From Halobaculum sp. MBLA0147 (GTDB lineage: Archaea; Halobacteriota; Halobacteria; Halobacteriales; Haloferacaceae): a stretch of 64,000 nt of DNA. Of the stretch, positions 17,361-26,835 are shown one piece after another (within the stretch, counting starts at the first letter, position 1; each line of letters begins with the position of its first letter). The stretch is from contig NZ_JBGKAD010000001.1 of the NCBI RefSeq assembly GCF_041361345.1, positions 930,001-994,000 of the forward strand, written 5' to 3'. The notes under the pieces are model-generated. The model saw only the letters and a program-made list of their open reading frames with translations, was not told the origin of the DNA and made no database searches. The position numbers and the translations under genes were made by a program.

Positions 17361-18626
17361 CTATCGCTCGTCGACGCTGACGACCTGACCGGCCGCGATG
17401 GTCTGGCCCATGTCGCGCACGGCGAAGCTACCCAGTTCGGGAATCTCGCTGGACGACTCGATCGAGAGGGGCTTCTGGGGACGCACGGTGACGACCGCGG
17501 CGTCGCCGGACTTGATGAAGTCCGGATTCTCCTCTTCGATCTCGCCACTGGCGGGGTCGATCTTCTGGTCGAGCGACTCGATGGTACACGCGACCTGCGC
17601 CGTGTGGGCGTGGAAGACCGGCGTGTACCCCTCGGTGATCACCGACGGGTGCTGCATCACGACGACACGAGCCTGGAACGTCTCGGCGACCGACGGCGGG
17701 TCGTCGGCCGGCCCACAGACGTCACCACGCCGGATGTCGTCCTTGCCGACGCCACGGACGTTGAACCCGACGTTGTCGCCGGGGCCCGCGTAGTCGACCT
17801 CCTCGTGGTGCATCTCGATCGTCTTGACCTCGCCACCGACGTCCGACGGCTGGAACGACACGTCGTCGCCCGGCGTCATCTCGCCCGTCTCCAGACGCCC
17901 GACCGGCACGGTACCGATCCCGGAGATCGTGTACACGTCCTGGATCGGGAGTCGCAGCGGCGCGTCCGTCGGCGGCTCCGACTCCGGCAGGTCGTTCAGC
18001 GCCTCCAGCAGGGTCGGCCCGTCGAACCACGACAGCTCGTCCGACTGCTCGGCGACGTTGTCGCCCTCGAACGCCGAGATCGGGATGAACGTCGTCGCGT
18101 CCGTGTCGAACTGGACCTGCTTCAACAGCTCCTGGACCTCGGACTTGACCGTGTTGAACTCCGTCTCGCCGTAGTCGACGAGGTCCATCTTGTTGACGCC
18201 GATGATGAGTTCGCCGATGCCCAGCGTCCGCGCGAGGAACACGTGCTCGCGTGTCTGCGGGGCGACACCGTCGTCGGCCGCGACGACGAGTACCGCGTTG
18301 TCTGCCTGCGAGGCACCCGTGATCATGTTCTTCACGAAGTCACGGTGGCCCGGACAGTCGACGATGGTGAAGTAGTACTCGTCGGTGTCGAACTCCTGGT
18401 GGGCGATGTCGATGGTGACCCCGCGCTCGCGCTCCTCGGCGAGGTTGTCCATCACGTAGGCGAACTCGAAGCCGCCCTTGCCCTTCTCCTCTGCTTCCTC
18501 GCGGTGCTGCTCGATGACGTGCTCGGGGACGCTCCCGGTCTCGAAGAGGAGCCGACCCACGAGCGTCGACTTCCCGTGGTCGACGTGGCCGATGATGGCC
18601 AGGTTCTGGTGTGGTTTGTCGCTCAT
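17361..18626 (-). CDS. tef1A: Translation elongation factor aEF1A
   Basis: 421 residues from the ATG at 18626 ([18 protein letters not shown]). The GTPase delivers aminoacyl-tRNA to the ribosome. G1 is GHVDHGKST at 13-21, G3 DCPGH begins at D90, and G4 NKMD begins at N145; the three-domain EF-Tu fold is complete, ending ...VVSVDER. An in-frame upstream extension to 18791 lacks coding character. A TATA-like GGTAAAACC (minus-strand GGTTTTACC) at 18677-18685 predicts a short 5' leader. It is followed without gap by rps10. Confidence 0.98.
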   Translation of the reverse strand: MSDKPHQNLAIIGHVDHGKSTLVGRLLFETGSVPEHVIEQHREEAEEKGKGGFEFAYVMDNLAEERERGVTIDIAHQEFDTDEYYFTIVDCPGHRDFVKNMITGASQADNAVLVVAADDGVAPQTREHVFLARTLGIGELIIGVNKMDLVDYGETEFNTVKSEVQELLKQVQFDTDATTFIPISAFEGDNVAEQSDELSWFDGPTLLEALNDLPESEPPTDAPLRLPIQDVYTISGIGTVPVGRLETGEMTPGDDVSFQPSDVGGEVKTIEMHHEEVDYAGPGDNVGFNVRGVGKDDIRRGDVCGPADDPPSVAETFQARVVVMQHPSVITEGYTPVFHAHTAQVACTIESLDQKIDPASGEIEEENPDFIKSGDAAVVTVRPQKPLSIESSSEIPELGSFAVRDMGQTIAAGQVVSVDER

Positions 18627-18676
18627 TTGTGGATCACGCGCGAATGCGCTCTGTAGAGTCCCCTTCGGCCGATTCG

Positions 18677-18685
18677 GGTAAAACC
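18677..18685 (-). promoter_or_regulatory. Putative TATA box of the EF1A-rps10 transcript
   Basis: The minus-strand sequence GGTTTTACC is the only A/T-rich stretch in the 184-bp gap before the EF1A start and sits 51-59 bp upstream of the ATG, giving a leader of roughly 25-30 nt if transcription begins about 25 bp downstream of it. Confidence 0.5.
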
Positions 18686-18810
18686 ATTTCGATACGGTAC
18701 ACAGGCCGTCCGTCCGCCGTCTTGCGGTTTCGTGTGTGTTCGGCTGCCGTGTGTCGGCGCCACACGGCGCCTGCCCGCGCTGAACACCCACTCACCGACG
18801 CCGCCGACGA

Positions 18811-19830
18811 CTACCGGGACGGCTCCGGCAGTCGTCCCACGTCCGAGAGGACGGCCGACGCCGTCGCGTCGCCGCCGGCGCCACGACCGGAGATCGCCAG
18901 CCGACCGGCGTGGTCGGTCTCCACCTCGACGATGTTGCGGGTCCCCGAGACGGCGAGCGTGCCGTGTTCTGGGACGAGTCGCGGCCCGACACGGACCGCG
19001 TCACGAGTCGCCTCGCCGATCAGGCGGACCGTCTGGCCGTCCTCGGCCGCCAGTTCCAGGGCGTTCCCCGGCAGTCCCGCGATCCCCTCGACGGTCGCCT
19101 CGTCGAGACTCGTCGTCTGCTCGGCGAGGTCGTCGACACCCTCGGCGTCGGCCTCCGCCAGGCGGTTCGCGAGGATCACACACTTCAGTGCCGCGTCCGT
19201 CCCCTCCACGTCGAAGGAGGGGTCGGCCTCGGCGACGCCGAGGTCCTGCGCCTCGGCGAGTACGTGGTCGTAGTCGAGTCCCTCCGCGGCCATCCGCGAG
19301 AGGACGAAGTTCGCCGTCCCGTTCAACACGCCCCGGACGGCGTCGACACGGTCCGCACCCAGGTCGGCGACCGTCGAGAGGATCGGGATCGCGCCGCCGA
19401 CGGTCGCCTCGAACAGCACCTCGCCCGCGGAGTCGGCTTCGCGAGCGCGGACCTCCGCGTACCGCTCGGCGACCGGACCTTTGTTCGCCAACACGACGTG
19501 CCGGTCGCGGTCCAGTGCCGTCGCGACGTGGTCGAACCCGGGTTGTGCGTCGCCCAGCGTCGTCGGCGTCGCCTCCACGAGCACGTCGTAGTTGGCCGCC
19601 AGCGCGTCCTCGGGCGCCGCCGGGCCGAGATCGCTCCCGTCGGCCTTCCGCGTCAGCGCCGCCGTGGTGTCGACGCCCGTCCCCGTCTCGGTCGCGGACG
19701 CCGGGTCGGCGACGACCGCGGACGACGAGTCCGCGAGTGCGACCACCTCGTGGCCGTACTCCGCGGCCAGTTCGGCCACGCTGCCGCCGACCGCACCGGC
19801 ACCGAGCACTGCGAGGCGCACGTCAGACAC
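18811..19830 (-). CDS. hom: Homoserine dehydrogenase
   Basis: 339 residues. It reduces aspartate semialdehyde to homoserine on the way to threonine and methionine. The NAD(P)-binding motif is VLGAGAVGGSVAELA at 8-22; the NKGP segment (VVLANKGPVAERYAEV) and the catalytic-domain segment GGAIPILSTVADLGADRV with VRGVLNGTANFVLSRM are canonical. There is no C-terminal ACT domain, but an ACT-type protein is encoded upstream with an 8-bp overlap, which suggests regulation in trans by an amino acid (inference). Confidence 0.94.
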   Translation of the reverse strand: MSDVRLAVLGAGAVGGSVAELAAEYGHEVVALADSSSAVVADPASATETGTGVDTTAALTRKADGSDLGPAAPEDALAANYDVLVEATPTTLGDAQPGFDHVATALDRDRHVVLANKGPVAERYAEVRAREADSAGEVLFEATVGGAIPILSTVADLGADRVDAVRGVLNGTANFVLSRMAAEGLDYDHVLAEAQDLGVAEADPSFDVEGTDAALKCVILANRLAEADAEGVDDLAEQTTSLDEATVEGIAGLPGNALELAAEDGQTVRLIGEATRDAVRVGPRLVPEHGTLAVSGTRNIVEVETDHAGRLAISGRGAGGDATASAVLSDVGRLPEPSR

Positions 19831-20572
19831 CCCCCAGCGGCTCGATCACGTCGAGCCCCTTCCGGTCGGCTACCTCGCGGACGGCCGTCAGAGCACGCTC
19901 CACGCGCCCCTCCCGCGTCCGGAGGTGGACACGTGCCGCCGACGGCTCCTCGCGGGCGTCGGCGTCAGGCGCCGACAGCGACACGTTCGCCACCGTCACC
20001 TCGGCGCGGTCCCGGAGGTCCCGGAGCGTGTCCGAGAGGCCGGTGTCGACGAGGTGCCCGACGAGCACGACCACCACCTCGTCGGCGTAGTCCTCCGCGT
20101 CCGCGCTGACGACGGTGAGGCCAGCCTCGCGGAGCCCGTCACAGATCGCGTCGAACTGCGGCGGCGGACACTCCAGATCGATCGACACCGGGATCCGCCC
20201 CCGCGGCGTCCGCTCGCCACGCTCGTGGACGACGGACAACAGGTTGCCGCCGTGACGGGCAACGGGTTGGAGCGCCGCCAACAACTGTCCCGGTTCGTCG
20301 GGGAGTTCGAGTTCGACGGTGTGGACCCGCGACTCCGTCGCGCCGCCGTCCGTCTGTACGTCCGGCGCGGGCGGCGTGGTGGTCGCGGCTGGCTCGCCGG
20401 TCGCCGCCGACTCGGTCGTGTCACGTCTGGCGTCGTCGGCGTCCGATCCGGCCTCGTCGGCGTCTAGCGCGTCGTCCGTCTCCGCCGGAACGGCCTCGCC
20501 GTGGGTGAGCGACGCCAGCGAGTCCAAGATCGACTCCACGCTCTCGGGCTCCGGGCGGTCCTCAGGCTGCAT
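19823..20572 (-). CDS. ACT-domain amino-acid-binding protein (upstream of hom)
   Basis: 249 residues from the ATG at 20572 (MQPEDRPEPESVESIL). After a ~90-residue acidic, low-complexity N-region come two ACT-like units: VHTVELELPDEPGQLLAALQ and, after IPVSIDLECPPPQFDAICDGLREAG, VTVANVSLSAPD... ACT domains bind amino acids and regulate enzymes allosterically. The gene overlaps hom by 8 bp, so it most likely modulates homoserine dehydrogenase. The open frame extends upstream to 20827 without coding character. The effector is unknown; threonine or methionine would be the natural guesses. Confidence 0.82.
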   Translation of the reverse strand: MQPEDRPEPESVESILDSLASLTHGEAVPAETDDALDADEAGSDADDARRDTTESAATGEPAATTTPPAPDVQTDGGATESRVHTVELELPDEPGQLLAALQPVARHGGNLLSVVHERGERTPRGRIPVSIDLECPPPQFDAICDGLREAGLTVVSADAEDYADEVVVVLVGHLVDTGLSDTLRDLRDRAEVTVANVSLSAPDADAREEPSAARVHLRTREGRVERALTAVREVADRKGLDVIEPLGGV

Positions 20573-20893
20573 ACGACTCCCTCCACGGATCACTCGCGGC
20601 CGCGACGACGCTCGTCGCCCGCCGTGTCCGCCGTGGAGCGAGTGTGTCGCCCCCACCGATACCGCACGCTCCCGATCCCCGGATCCCGAGTGTCCGCGAC
20701 TCGACGGTCCGGTTCGGTTCGCGCACGTCGCGCCGTCGGTGGGTGCCACACTGGCGCATGTTCCACCGGGCGTGTTCCACACTGGTAAGTCTTCCACCCC
20801 TGGAAACGATTGCCCGGCGGGTGTCACGAGCCACAGGGTTTACCTTCGGAGCCGACCCGGTTTCGTTCGTGACGGACGGGGTGGAGTGACCAG
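20573..20893. other. 321-bp divergent intergenic region with direct repeats
   Basis: This gap separates the divergent hom/ACT and YwgA-like genes. CCACACTGG occurs at 20746-20754 and 20777-20785, exactly 31 bp (about three helical turns) apart; TGTTCCAC occurs at 20759-20766 and 20773-20780. On the minus strand AGACTTACC lies just before them (20784-20792) and could be the TATA box of the hom operon, which would put the repeats around the transcription start and leave a leader of ~190 nt. GGGTTTACC at 20836-20844 may serve the plus-strand gene. No ORF or RNA is recognised. Confidence 0.5.
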
Positions 20894-21349
20894 ATGACGG
20901 ACGTACTACTCCCGCTCGCGTTGTTGTACGCCGACGGTCGGAGAGAGATTCGTGGGGCGACGAGACTCCAGAAACTCGCCTTCCTCGCACAAGAGGAGTA
21001 CGGCGCGGAGGATCTCCACGAGTTCGAACCGGACAAGTACGGACCGTTCTCCCCGAGTCTCGCGGGGGCAGTGGAGGCGCTGAAACAGAGAGGGCTCCTC
21101 AAGGAACGTGAGAAGCGAGTCCCGGGAGGTAACGAGATGCTCATTTACTCTCTCACCGACAAGGGCGTCAGAGTTGTGAAGCGACTGCTTCACGACCGAG
21201 ACGAAGACGTGGAGAGTACGCTCGAGTCTGCAGAGAGGGTGAAAGCGGAGTGGGGAGACAGTTCACTCGATAGACTCCTGCAACACGTGTATCAGTCGTA
21301 CCCACACTACACGTCTGAGAGTCGACTCGATCTCGCAGAGACCGTGTGA
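20894..21349 (+). CDS. YwgA/DUF4065-like winged-helix protein
   Basis: 151 residues. The pattern is characteristic: GATRLQKLAFLAQEEYG, then FEPDKYGPFSPSLAGAVEALKQRGLL, matching YwgA-type and SocA/DUF4065 (Panacea) antitoxin-like domains (named from memory). The C-terminal ~60 residues (KGVRVVKRLLHDRDEDVE...) are a helical extension. In bacteria such domains occur in toxin-antitoxin and defence contexts; here no same-strand partner follows, and the next gene, a broken DUF6338 gene, is convergent 6 bp away. Function is unknown. Confidence 0.55.
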   Translation: MTDVLLPLALLYADGRREIRGATRLQKLAFLAQEEYGAEDLHEFEPDKYGPFSPSLAGAVEALKQRGLLKEREKRVPGGNEMLIYSLTDKGVRVVKRLLHDRDEDVESTLESAERVKAEWGDSSLDRLLQHVYQSYPHYTSESRLDLAETV

Positions 21350-21355
21350 ACGTCG

Positions 21356-22170
21356 TCACCTGTCCTCGTTCTCGTCACGAGGCGCGTCTCTGGACTCCTC
21401 AGAACCCTCACTGTCGTCTTGTGCCTCCGAGTGTGGACCGTCGTCCACTTCGGTCAAGCTCTCGTCGAGTGCGTCGATCGCTTCGAGCGCTTGTACTAGT
21501 TCCGGGAAATCGTCTGCCGACACGTCGGACAGTTCCATCTGTGGCCGGTTAGGGTCGTCTTCGCTGAACACGACTCCGGTGATCCACTCGGACTTGACGA
21601 GCATACTCTGTCCGAGCGGGACTGGATCTTCGTCGGACAGACTCCTCGGGTTCTTCAGGTACAGGTCCTTCTGTGAGGAGTCCCAGGCAGAGGGATCGAA
21701 TCGCCTCTGATATGAGGGCCGTTCTCGAGAAACACCTCGATCCAGCCGTCACCCGCTTCGTCGAAGGCGTACCGCCACGGTTCACGCCTGTCCCTGTCGT
21801 CACCGCCCCGTCTTCGGTCCGCCACACCCAACAGAGCGGCTAGGAGAGCCAACACGGACAGGTGTCCGAGGTACAGCAACACGCCCGTCGACAGTGAGAC
21901 ACCGAGCAGTTCAGATCCGGTGACGACACCGAGTCCATCCGTCAACGTCTCTCCTACTCCCGCCATCCAGCCGAAGTGAACTGGCGAGAAGACGTACAAC
22001 ACGAACAACGATCCCAGGCTCGCCGCTGAACTCCACACGATCTTCGCGGTCCGGTCCAGGGTGTCGTTCCGCTCGGCGACACGGAGGAAGAGCCGAATCG
22101 CGAGGTAGCCAGGGGCGACTAACAGCAGAATCGTCACCAGCGTGATCGGGAGGGTTCCCGGGTTCGCCAT
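21356..22170 (-). pseudogene. DUF6338-family membrane protein, frameshifted
   Basis: Two reading frames together form one DUF6338 protein. The 5' part (ATG at 22170, MANPGTLPITLVTILLLVAPG) has three or more membrane segments and continues to GWIEVFLENGPHIRG, where the frame runs into 11 alien residues and a stop at 21655. The continuation lies in another frame as FDPSAWDSSQKDLYLKNP, and includes the 82-residue ORF ending at 21356. The break is at about 21700-21703. Adding one base to the 815-bp span gives a 271-residue protein, so one base is missing. It could be real inactivation or a sequencing error. DUF6338 function is unknown; many are near phage-defence or transport genes. Confidence 0.72.
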
Positions 22171-22238
22171 CTGGTGGTGATCCTGCCCGACGTGTCAAAA
22201 ATCTACCCGAACCGAACGGCACCGAAGAGGGTCGCCGT

Positions 22239-24422
22239 TCAGAAGTAGTCGATACTCTCGGGGAGTTCCAACTTCATCCCCTTGCGCTCGCGGATGTCCA
22301 TGATCTGGTCGCGCTGGAGCGTGTCGGACATCACGCGGAAGCCGGCGTTCTCCGTGTTCCAGGAGGCACGCCCCTCCGTCGCGGAGCGGATGTCCGAGGA
22401 GAACCCGATCATCTCCTCGACCGGGGCGATCCCCTCGATCACCATCAGGTCACCCTCCTGGTACATGTCGTCGACGCGACCACGCCGACCCTGGATCTCG
22501 CCGGAGGCGTCGCCCATGTACTCGTTGGCGACGTCGATCCGCACGTCCTGGATCGGCTCCAACAGCATGACCTCGGCGTCGATCAGCGCACGGTGGACGG
22601 CCTCGCGGACGGCCGGGATCACCTGCGCCGGACCACGGTGGATCGTGTCCTCGTGGAGCCGGGCGTCGTGGAGACGGATCAGCGACCCCTGGACCGGCTC
22701 GGCGGCCAGCGGCCCGTCGTCGAGCGCCTCCTCCAGCCCCTCGATGACGAGTTCCATCGTCTCGTTGAGGTGCTGGATCCCCTTCGTGTCGTCGACGAAC
22801 ACGTTGTTGCCGTGGATGTGCTCGACGTTCTGGGAGGTCTCCTTGTCCATCCCGGCCTCCTGGAGCGCCTCGCGGCGTTCCAGTTCCGGCATGTCCATCG
22901 TCGCCTCGCCCATCGCGATCGTGTCGACGACGTCGTCGCCGAGCTGCTCGATGGAGATGTAGAAGCGGTTGTGACGGTTCGGCGAGATCCCCTCGACCTC
23001 CTCGCTTTCACCCTGCGGCGACTCGCGGAACACGACGATCGGTTCGCCCGTGTTGACCGGGATCCCCTGGTTCTTCTGGATCCGCTGGGTGATGACCTCG
23101 AGGTGGAGCTCACCCTGCCCGGAGATCAGGTGTTCGCCGGTGTCCTCGTTGATCTCGATTTGAATCGTCGGGTCCTCCTTGGCGACCTGCTGGAGCGTCT
23201 CGATGAGCTTCGGCAGGTCGTCCATGTTCGTCGCCTCGACGGACTTCGTGATCACCGGCTCGGAGATGTGCTCGATCGACTCGAACGGCGTCATCTCCAC
23301 GTCGGAGACCGTCGACCCCGCGATGGCGTCGCCCAGGCCCGTCACGGCGGCGATGTTCCCGGCCGGGACACCCCGGTCGAGTTCCTCGCGTTCGCCACCC
23401 ATGTAGATCCCGACGGACTGGAGCCGGCTCTTGCCGGCCGTCCCCGAGACGTACATCTCGTCACCCATCTCGAGACTGCCGGAGAACACGCGTCCGATCG
23501 CGACCTCGCCGGCGTGCGGGTCCATCTCGATGTCCGTCACCATCAGGACCGTGTCGCCGTCGCGGTCGACCTGTCGCATGCTCTCTGCCACGTCGAGCGT
23601 GTCGTCGCCGCGCCAGATCCGCGGGATACGACGGGGCTGGGCGTCCAGCGGGTCCGGGAAGTGCTCGACGACCATGTCCAGCACCACGTCCGACAGCGGC
23701 GTCTGCTCGTGGAGTTCCAGCCGCTCGTCGTTGCGCTCCAGTTCCATGACCTCGCCGAAGGAGATCCCGGTCCGCTCCATCGAGGGCAACGAGACGCCCC
23801 ACTTGTACAGCGCGGAGCCGAACGCGACCGTCCCGTCCTCGACGGAGACCGTCCAGTCGTAGTCCTCGTCTTCGGTCATCCCGCGGATGAGCTCGTTCAC
23901 GTCGGCGATGACGTCCTGGAGGCGCCGCTGCATCTCCTCGGGCCCCTCCTGGAGCTCGTTGATGAGGCGGTCGACCTTGTTGATGAACAGCGCCGGCTTC
24001 ACACCCTCGCGCAGTGCCTGTCGCAGCACCGTCTCCGTCTGGGGCATCGCGCCCTCGACGGCGTCGACGACCACTAGGGCACCGTCGACGGCACGCATCG
24101 CCCGCGTCACGTCGCCGCCGAAGTCGACGTGGCCCGGCGTGTCGATGAGGTTGATGAGGTTGTTCTCACCCTCGTACTCGTGGGTCATCGACACGTTCGC
24201 CGCGTCGATGGTGATCCCACGCTCCTGTTCGTCCTCCTCGGTGTCCATCATCAGCTTGGTGGCCTCGCCCTCGTCGGCGATCATCCCGGCCCCAGCGAGG
24301 AGGTTGTCTGTCAGTGTCGTCTTCCCGTGATCCACGTGTGCCGCGATGGCGATGTTCCGGATCTGCTCCGGCTCGTCCATCAGCGTCTCGCACTCCTGTA
24401 CGATCTTCTTTCGTCGACCCAT
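22239..24422 (-). CDS. fusA: Translation elongation factor aEF-2
   Basis: 727 residues. This translocation GTPase has G1 AHVDHGKT at 28-35, G3 [12 protein letters not shown] and G4 NKVD, followed by domains II-V. The diphthamide-bearing histidine is expected at about residue 595, in the segment [12 protein letters not shown] of the archaeal/eukaryal type. The C-terminal YF ending (ESIDYF) is normal. A TATA-like CCTTTTGAC lies at 24449-24457 on the minus strand, 27-35 bp before the ATG. The usual rps12/rps7 partners are not in this window. Confidence 0.98.
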   Translation of the reverse strand: MGRRKKIVQECETLMDEPEQIRNIAIAAHVDHGKTTLTDNLLAGAGMIADEGEATKLMMDTEEDEQERGITIDAANVSMTHEYEGENNLINLIDTPGHVDFGGDVTRAMRAVDGALVVVDAVEGAMPQTETVLRQALREGVKPALFINKVDRLINELQEGPEEMQRRLQDVIADVNELIRGMTEDEDYDWTVSVEDGTVAFGSALYKWGVSLPSMERTGISFGEVMELERNDERLELHEQTPLSDVVLDMVVEHFPDPLDAQPRRIPRIWRGDDTLDVAESMRQVDRDGDTVLMVTDIEMDPHAGEVAIGRVFSGSLEMGDEMYVSGTAGKSRLQSVGIYMGGEREELDRGVPAGNIAAVTGLGDAIAGSTVSDVEMTPFESIEHISEPVITKSVEATNMDDLPKLIETLQQVAKEDPTIQIEINEDTGEHLISGQGELHLEVITQRIQKNQGIPVNTGEPIVVFRESPQGESEEVEGISPNRHNRFYISIEQLGDDVVDTIAMGEATMDMPELERREALQEAGMDKETSQNVEHIHGNNVFVDDTKGIQHLNETMELVIEGLEEALDDGPLAAEPVQGSLIRLHDARLHEDTIHRGPAQVIPAVREAVHRALIDAEVMLLEPIQDVRIDVANEYMGDASGEIQGRRGRVDDMYQEGDLMVIEGIAPVEEMIGFSSDIRSATEGRASWNTENAGFRVMSDTLQRDQIMDIRERKGMKLELPESIDYF

Positions 24423-24693
24423 TGGGGTTCGGTACTGGGCGCCCCGTCAAAAGGGTAGTGCTTTCCGGTGTCGAAAGCGGTCGTCTGTGGCCGCCTCGCA
24501 CGGCCTACCGCGACTTCGCGTGTGCCCCGTTGTCACGCCACTGCGTCGTCTCCCGGAGCGATCGACACCGTCTCTGGCCGGCCGACCCCGCCGCCCAGAA
24601 CGGCCGACACCGCCCGTCGACCACAGCCGACCCCGTCCGTCGGTCGCCGGCGACCCAAGAGTGAAACCGGACGAGCCCTTGTGAACTGTACGC
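24423..24693. other. Divergent promoter region between aEF-2 and the HELAH protein gene
   Basis: The 271-bp gap contains the aEF-2 TATA-like box near 24449 and otherwise GC-rich sequence without ORFs of coding character or RNA motifs. The start of the plus-strand gene at 24694 is preceded by GTGAACTG, not an obvious SD or TATA. Confidence 0.4.
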
Positions 24694-25467
24694 ATGGACA
24701 TCCGAGTAGACGGAGCCGTCTCCCCGGAGCCGTTCCTCGGGGCGGCGTCGTTGTTGGAGACGGAGTGGGACCTCGACCGACCGGTGGAGGTCCAGGTGCG
24801 GGAGGACCCGGACGAGCGGACGCTGGCGGCTCACTACGACGACAGACACGTGTTGCAGATGTCGCGTGCGGCCGCGACCAGCGTGATGGCACGCGAGTTG
24901 GCGTTACACGAACTCGCGCACATGGTCCGGTACGAGAACGACCACCCGTCACACACCCAGTCGACGGACGAGGCGCTGTTCCTCGCGCTGGCGGGGCAGT
25001 CCGTCGAGCGCCGGAAGGTGACCCACTGTTACCAGATCGCCAACCACATGAAGGACATCTACGCCGACGACATCACCCTCTCCGTCGCCCCCGCGGAGAA
25101 GCTGGTGACGTTCTTCGAGTCGCAGTTGGCGACCGCCCTCGCCGAGCGACGCGACGAGGAGTGGTACCCGGACGCGGAGGTGACGGACACGGTGTCGGAC
25201 CCGGACATCTCCGTCGTCAACGCCGCCTTCGCGCTCGCGGTGATCGACCGTCACGACCTCGTCGCCGACGACCACCGGATCTTCGACCTCGCGGGGGCGC
25301 TCGCAGACGGTGCGCCGGGCGTCGACCTGGGACACTTCCGGCGGAAGTTCTCGACGCTCGCGGACGAACCCTCGGAGTCGGCCTACCGGAAGGAACTCGT
25401 CGACGTGACGCGGACCTACGCCGCCGAGAGCGGCGCGCGAGGACCGGGCGAGCCAGCCGCGGACTGA
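24694..25467 (+). CDS. DUF5781-like protein with HExxH motif
   Basis: 257 residues. A haloarchaeal protein of unknown function, recalled as DUF5781 and often next to EF-2. H72ELAH76 (ALHELAHMVRYEN) is a zinc-metalloprotease-type motif in the right place, inside a helix flanked by hydrophobic residues, and YENDHPSHTQ follows as a possible third-ligand region. The rest is alpha-helical and acidic, with an 11-residue Gly/Ala tail. No signal peptide, so it would act in the cytoplasm. Whether it is an active peptidase is unknown. It is divergent from aEF-2. Confidence 0.7.
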   Translation: MDIRVDGAVSPEPFLGAASLLETEWDLDRPVEVQVREDPDERTLAAHYDDRHVLQMSRAAATSVMARELALHELAHMVRYENDHPSHTQSTDEALFLALAGQSVERRKVTHCYQIANHMKDIYADDITLSVAPAEKLVTFFESQLATALAERRDEEWYPDAEVTDTVSDPDISVVNAAFALAVIDRHDLVADDHRIFDLAGALADGAPGVDLGHFRRKFSTLADEPSESAYRKELVDVTRTYAAESGARGPGEPAAD

Positions 25468-25526
25468 GCGGCCTCGTGGAGTCGGTCGGAGAGTCGACGG
25501 GATCGGTGGTGGCGGCCGCGAGCCGA

Positions 25527-25769
25527 TCACGACTCGCGGAGCCGGGCGCGGACCCCGAGTCCGAGCGTCCCGATCCCGATGGTGATCGGCATCACGGCCG
25601 ACCCGTTCGGGATGGACCCGACGAGGAAGACCCCGGCGGTCGCGACGGCCATCAACCCGGTCACCGCGAACAGCACCACCTCGTCCGGCAGCGTGTCGTC
25701 CGCGTCGTCCGCCGACTCGTCCAGCAGCTCCTCGTCCACCTCGGTGATCGGCTCGTCGGTGTCGACCAT
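25527..25769 (-). CDS. Small two-helix membrane protein
   Basis: 80 residues from the ATG at 25769 (MVDTDEPITEVDEELLDES); a further Met 15 residues upstream (25814) is possible. The N-terminal ~35 residues are acidic and cytosolic-like; two hydrophobic segments follow (VVLFAVTGLMAVATAGVFLVG, then MPITIGIGTLGLGV), ending in a short RARLRES tail. Typical of small haloarchaeal membrane proteins with no known function. It is convergent with the HELAH gene and lies 60 bp away from it. Confidence 0.6.
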   Translation of the reverse strand: MVDTDEPITEVDEELLDESADDADDTLPDEVVLFAVTGLMAVATAGVFLVGSIPNGSAVMPITIGIGTLGLGVRARLRES

Positions 25770-25961
25770 TCGTCGGACATCAAGGCCCGCTGGCACGTAG
25801 TTCTCCCGTTTCACTTCGTCCGCCTGGATTCGGTCTAGCGTCCACTCTCGCTCCCCGTCGTCCCACCGGCAGTTGGGACCCCGGTTCGAGCGATCCGAGT
25901 CCCCGAGCGCCGCCGGACCGACTCCGCGAACGTTTTACCCGCGGCGTCGCGACGTGTCGGT

Positions 25962-26366
25962 ATGGATTACGACGACATGCTCGACCGGGCAGTCGAGGAG
26001 ACGCCCGACATCGAGGAGAGTGGTTCGCGGTTCGAGGTCCCCGATCCGGACGTGCGCCAGGAGGGGAACGTGACCGTCGTGGAGAACTACCAGTCGATCG
26101 TCGACACCCTCTCGCGCGACGAGGAGGCCGTCCTGAAGTTCCTCCAGAACGAGCTGGGGACGGCCGCACACATCGACGAGAGTGGCCGCGCACGACTCAC
26201 CGGCGGGTTCAAACAGCGTCGCGTCGGCGACGCCCTGGACGCCTACACGGAGGGGTTCGTCATCTGTCCGGAGTGTGGACTCCCGGACACCAAGTTGGTC
26301 ACACAGAAGGGCGCCGAGATGCTGCGGTGTGACGCCTGCGGTGCGCTGTCGAGCACGCAGTCGTGA
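25962..26366 (+). CDS. eif2b: Translation initiation factor aIF2-beta
   Basis: 134 residues. aIF2-beta is part of the heterotrimer that delivers initiator Met-tRNA to the ribosome. The central domain has VTVVENYQSIVDTLSRDEEAVLKFL, and the C-terminal zinc ribbon has C102/C105 (CPECG) and C123/C126 (CDACG). The first ~35 residues are the archaeal N-terminal helix. CGTTTTACCC at 25931-25940 is 22-31 bp upstream, consistent with a leaderless message. Confidence 0.96.
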   Translation: MDYDDMLDRAVEETPDIEESGSRFEVPDPDVRQEGNVTVVENYQSIVDTLSRDEEAVLKFLQNELGTAAHIDESGRARLTGGFKQRRVGDALDAYTEGFVICPECGLPDTKLVTQKGAEMLRCDACGALSSTQS

Positions 26367-26471
26367 GGGCGTCGACGGCGGGTCGTCCCACCGCCCGCAG
26401 TGGCTCTCGTGTCGTCGCCTCGCGCCGTACCGCCTACCGGTTCGCCGTTCGGTGACCCGCCACCGGGCGGC

Positions 26472-26651
26472 TCACTGGAACTGTTTGAGCGTCTCCAGGT
26501 CCCGTTCCGTCCGCATGAACTCCGCGAGCCGACGGGTCGCGTGACAGTTCGGACAGGAGAACTGACTCCGGTGTTCGTCGAGGTCCGTCGGGTTCTCCTC
26601 CCAGTCTTTCCCACACTCGGGACACACCAGTCTGACGAACGCCTCCTCCAT
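26472..26651 (-). CDS. Small zinc-finger protein, 59 residues
   Basis: 59 residues from the ATG at 26651 (MEEAFVRLVCPECGKDWEE). It has two CxxC pairs, CPECG at residues ~10-13 and CPNCH ~33-36, about 20 residues apart, forming a zinc ribbon. A haloarchaeal family recalled as DUF7836. The minus-strand sequence AAGTTTATCC lies near 26677-26686, about 26-35 bp before the start, predicting a leaderless transcript. Function is unknown; such proteins may bind nucleic acids. Confidence 0.7.
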   Translation of the reverse strand: MEEAFVRLVCPECGKDWEENPTDLDEHRSQFSCPNCHATRRLAEFMRTERDLETLKQFQ

Positions 26652-26835
26652 ACCCCGAACTGTCTGCCGGCCGTCGGATAAACTTTGGCCGGTTCCCGAC
26701 GACGGCGAGGCGAGTCCGGTGTCGGAGTGTGCCACCAGACCGGACCCGTCGCCGAGTCGACACGAGCGTTCAAGTAGGGAGCCGGGACCACCACTGCGTG
26801 CCAGCCGACGAAACGACCCGCTGGCACACTGAACC

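Noticed and set aside
22593-24077. 494-codon plus-strand frame opposite EF-2
   Set aside because: It is antisense to EF-2, with no family and no promoter.
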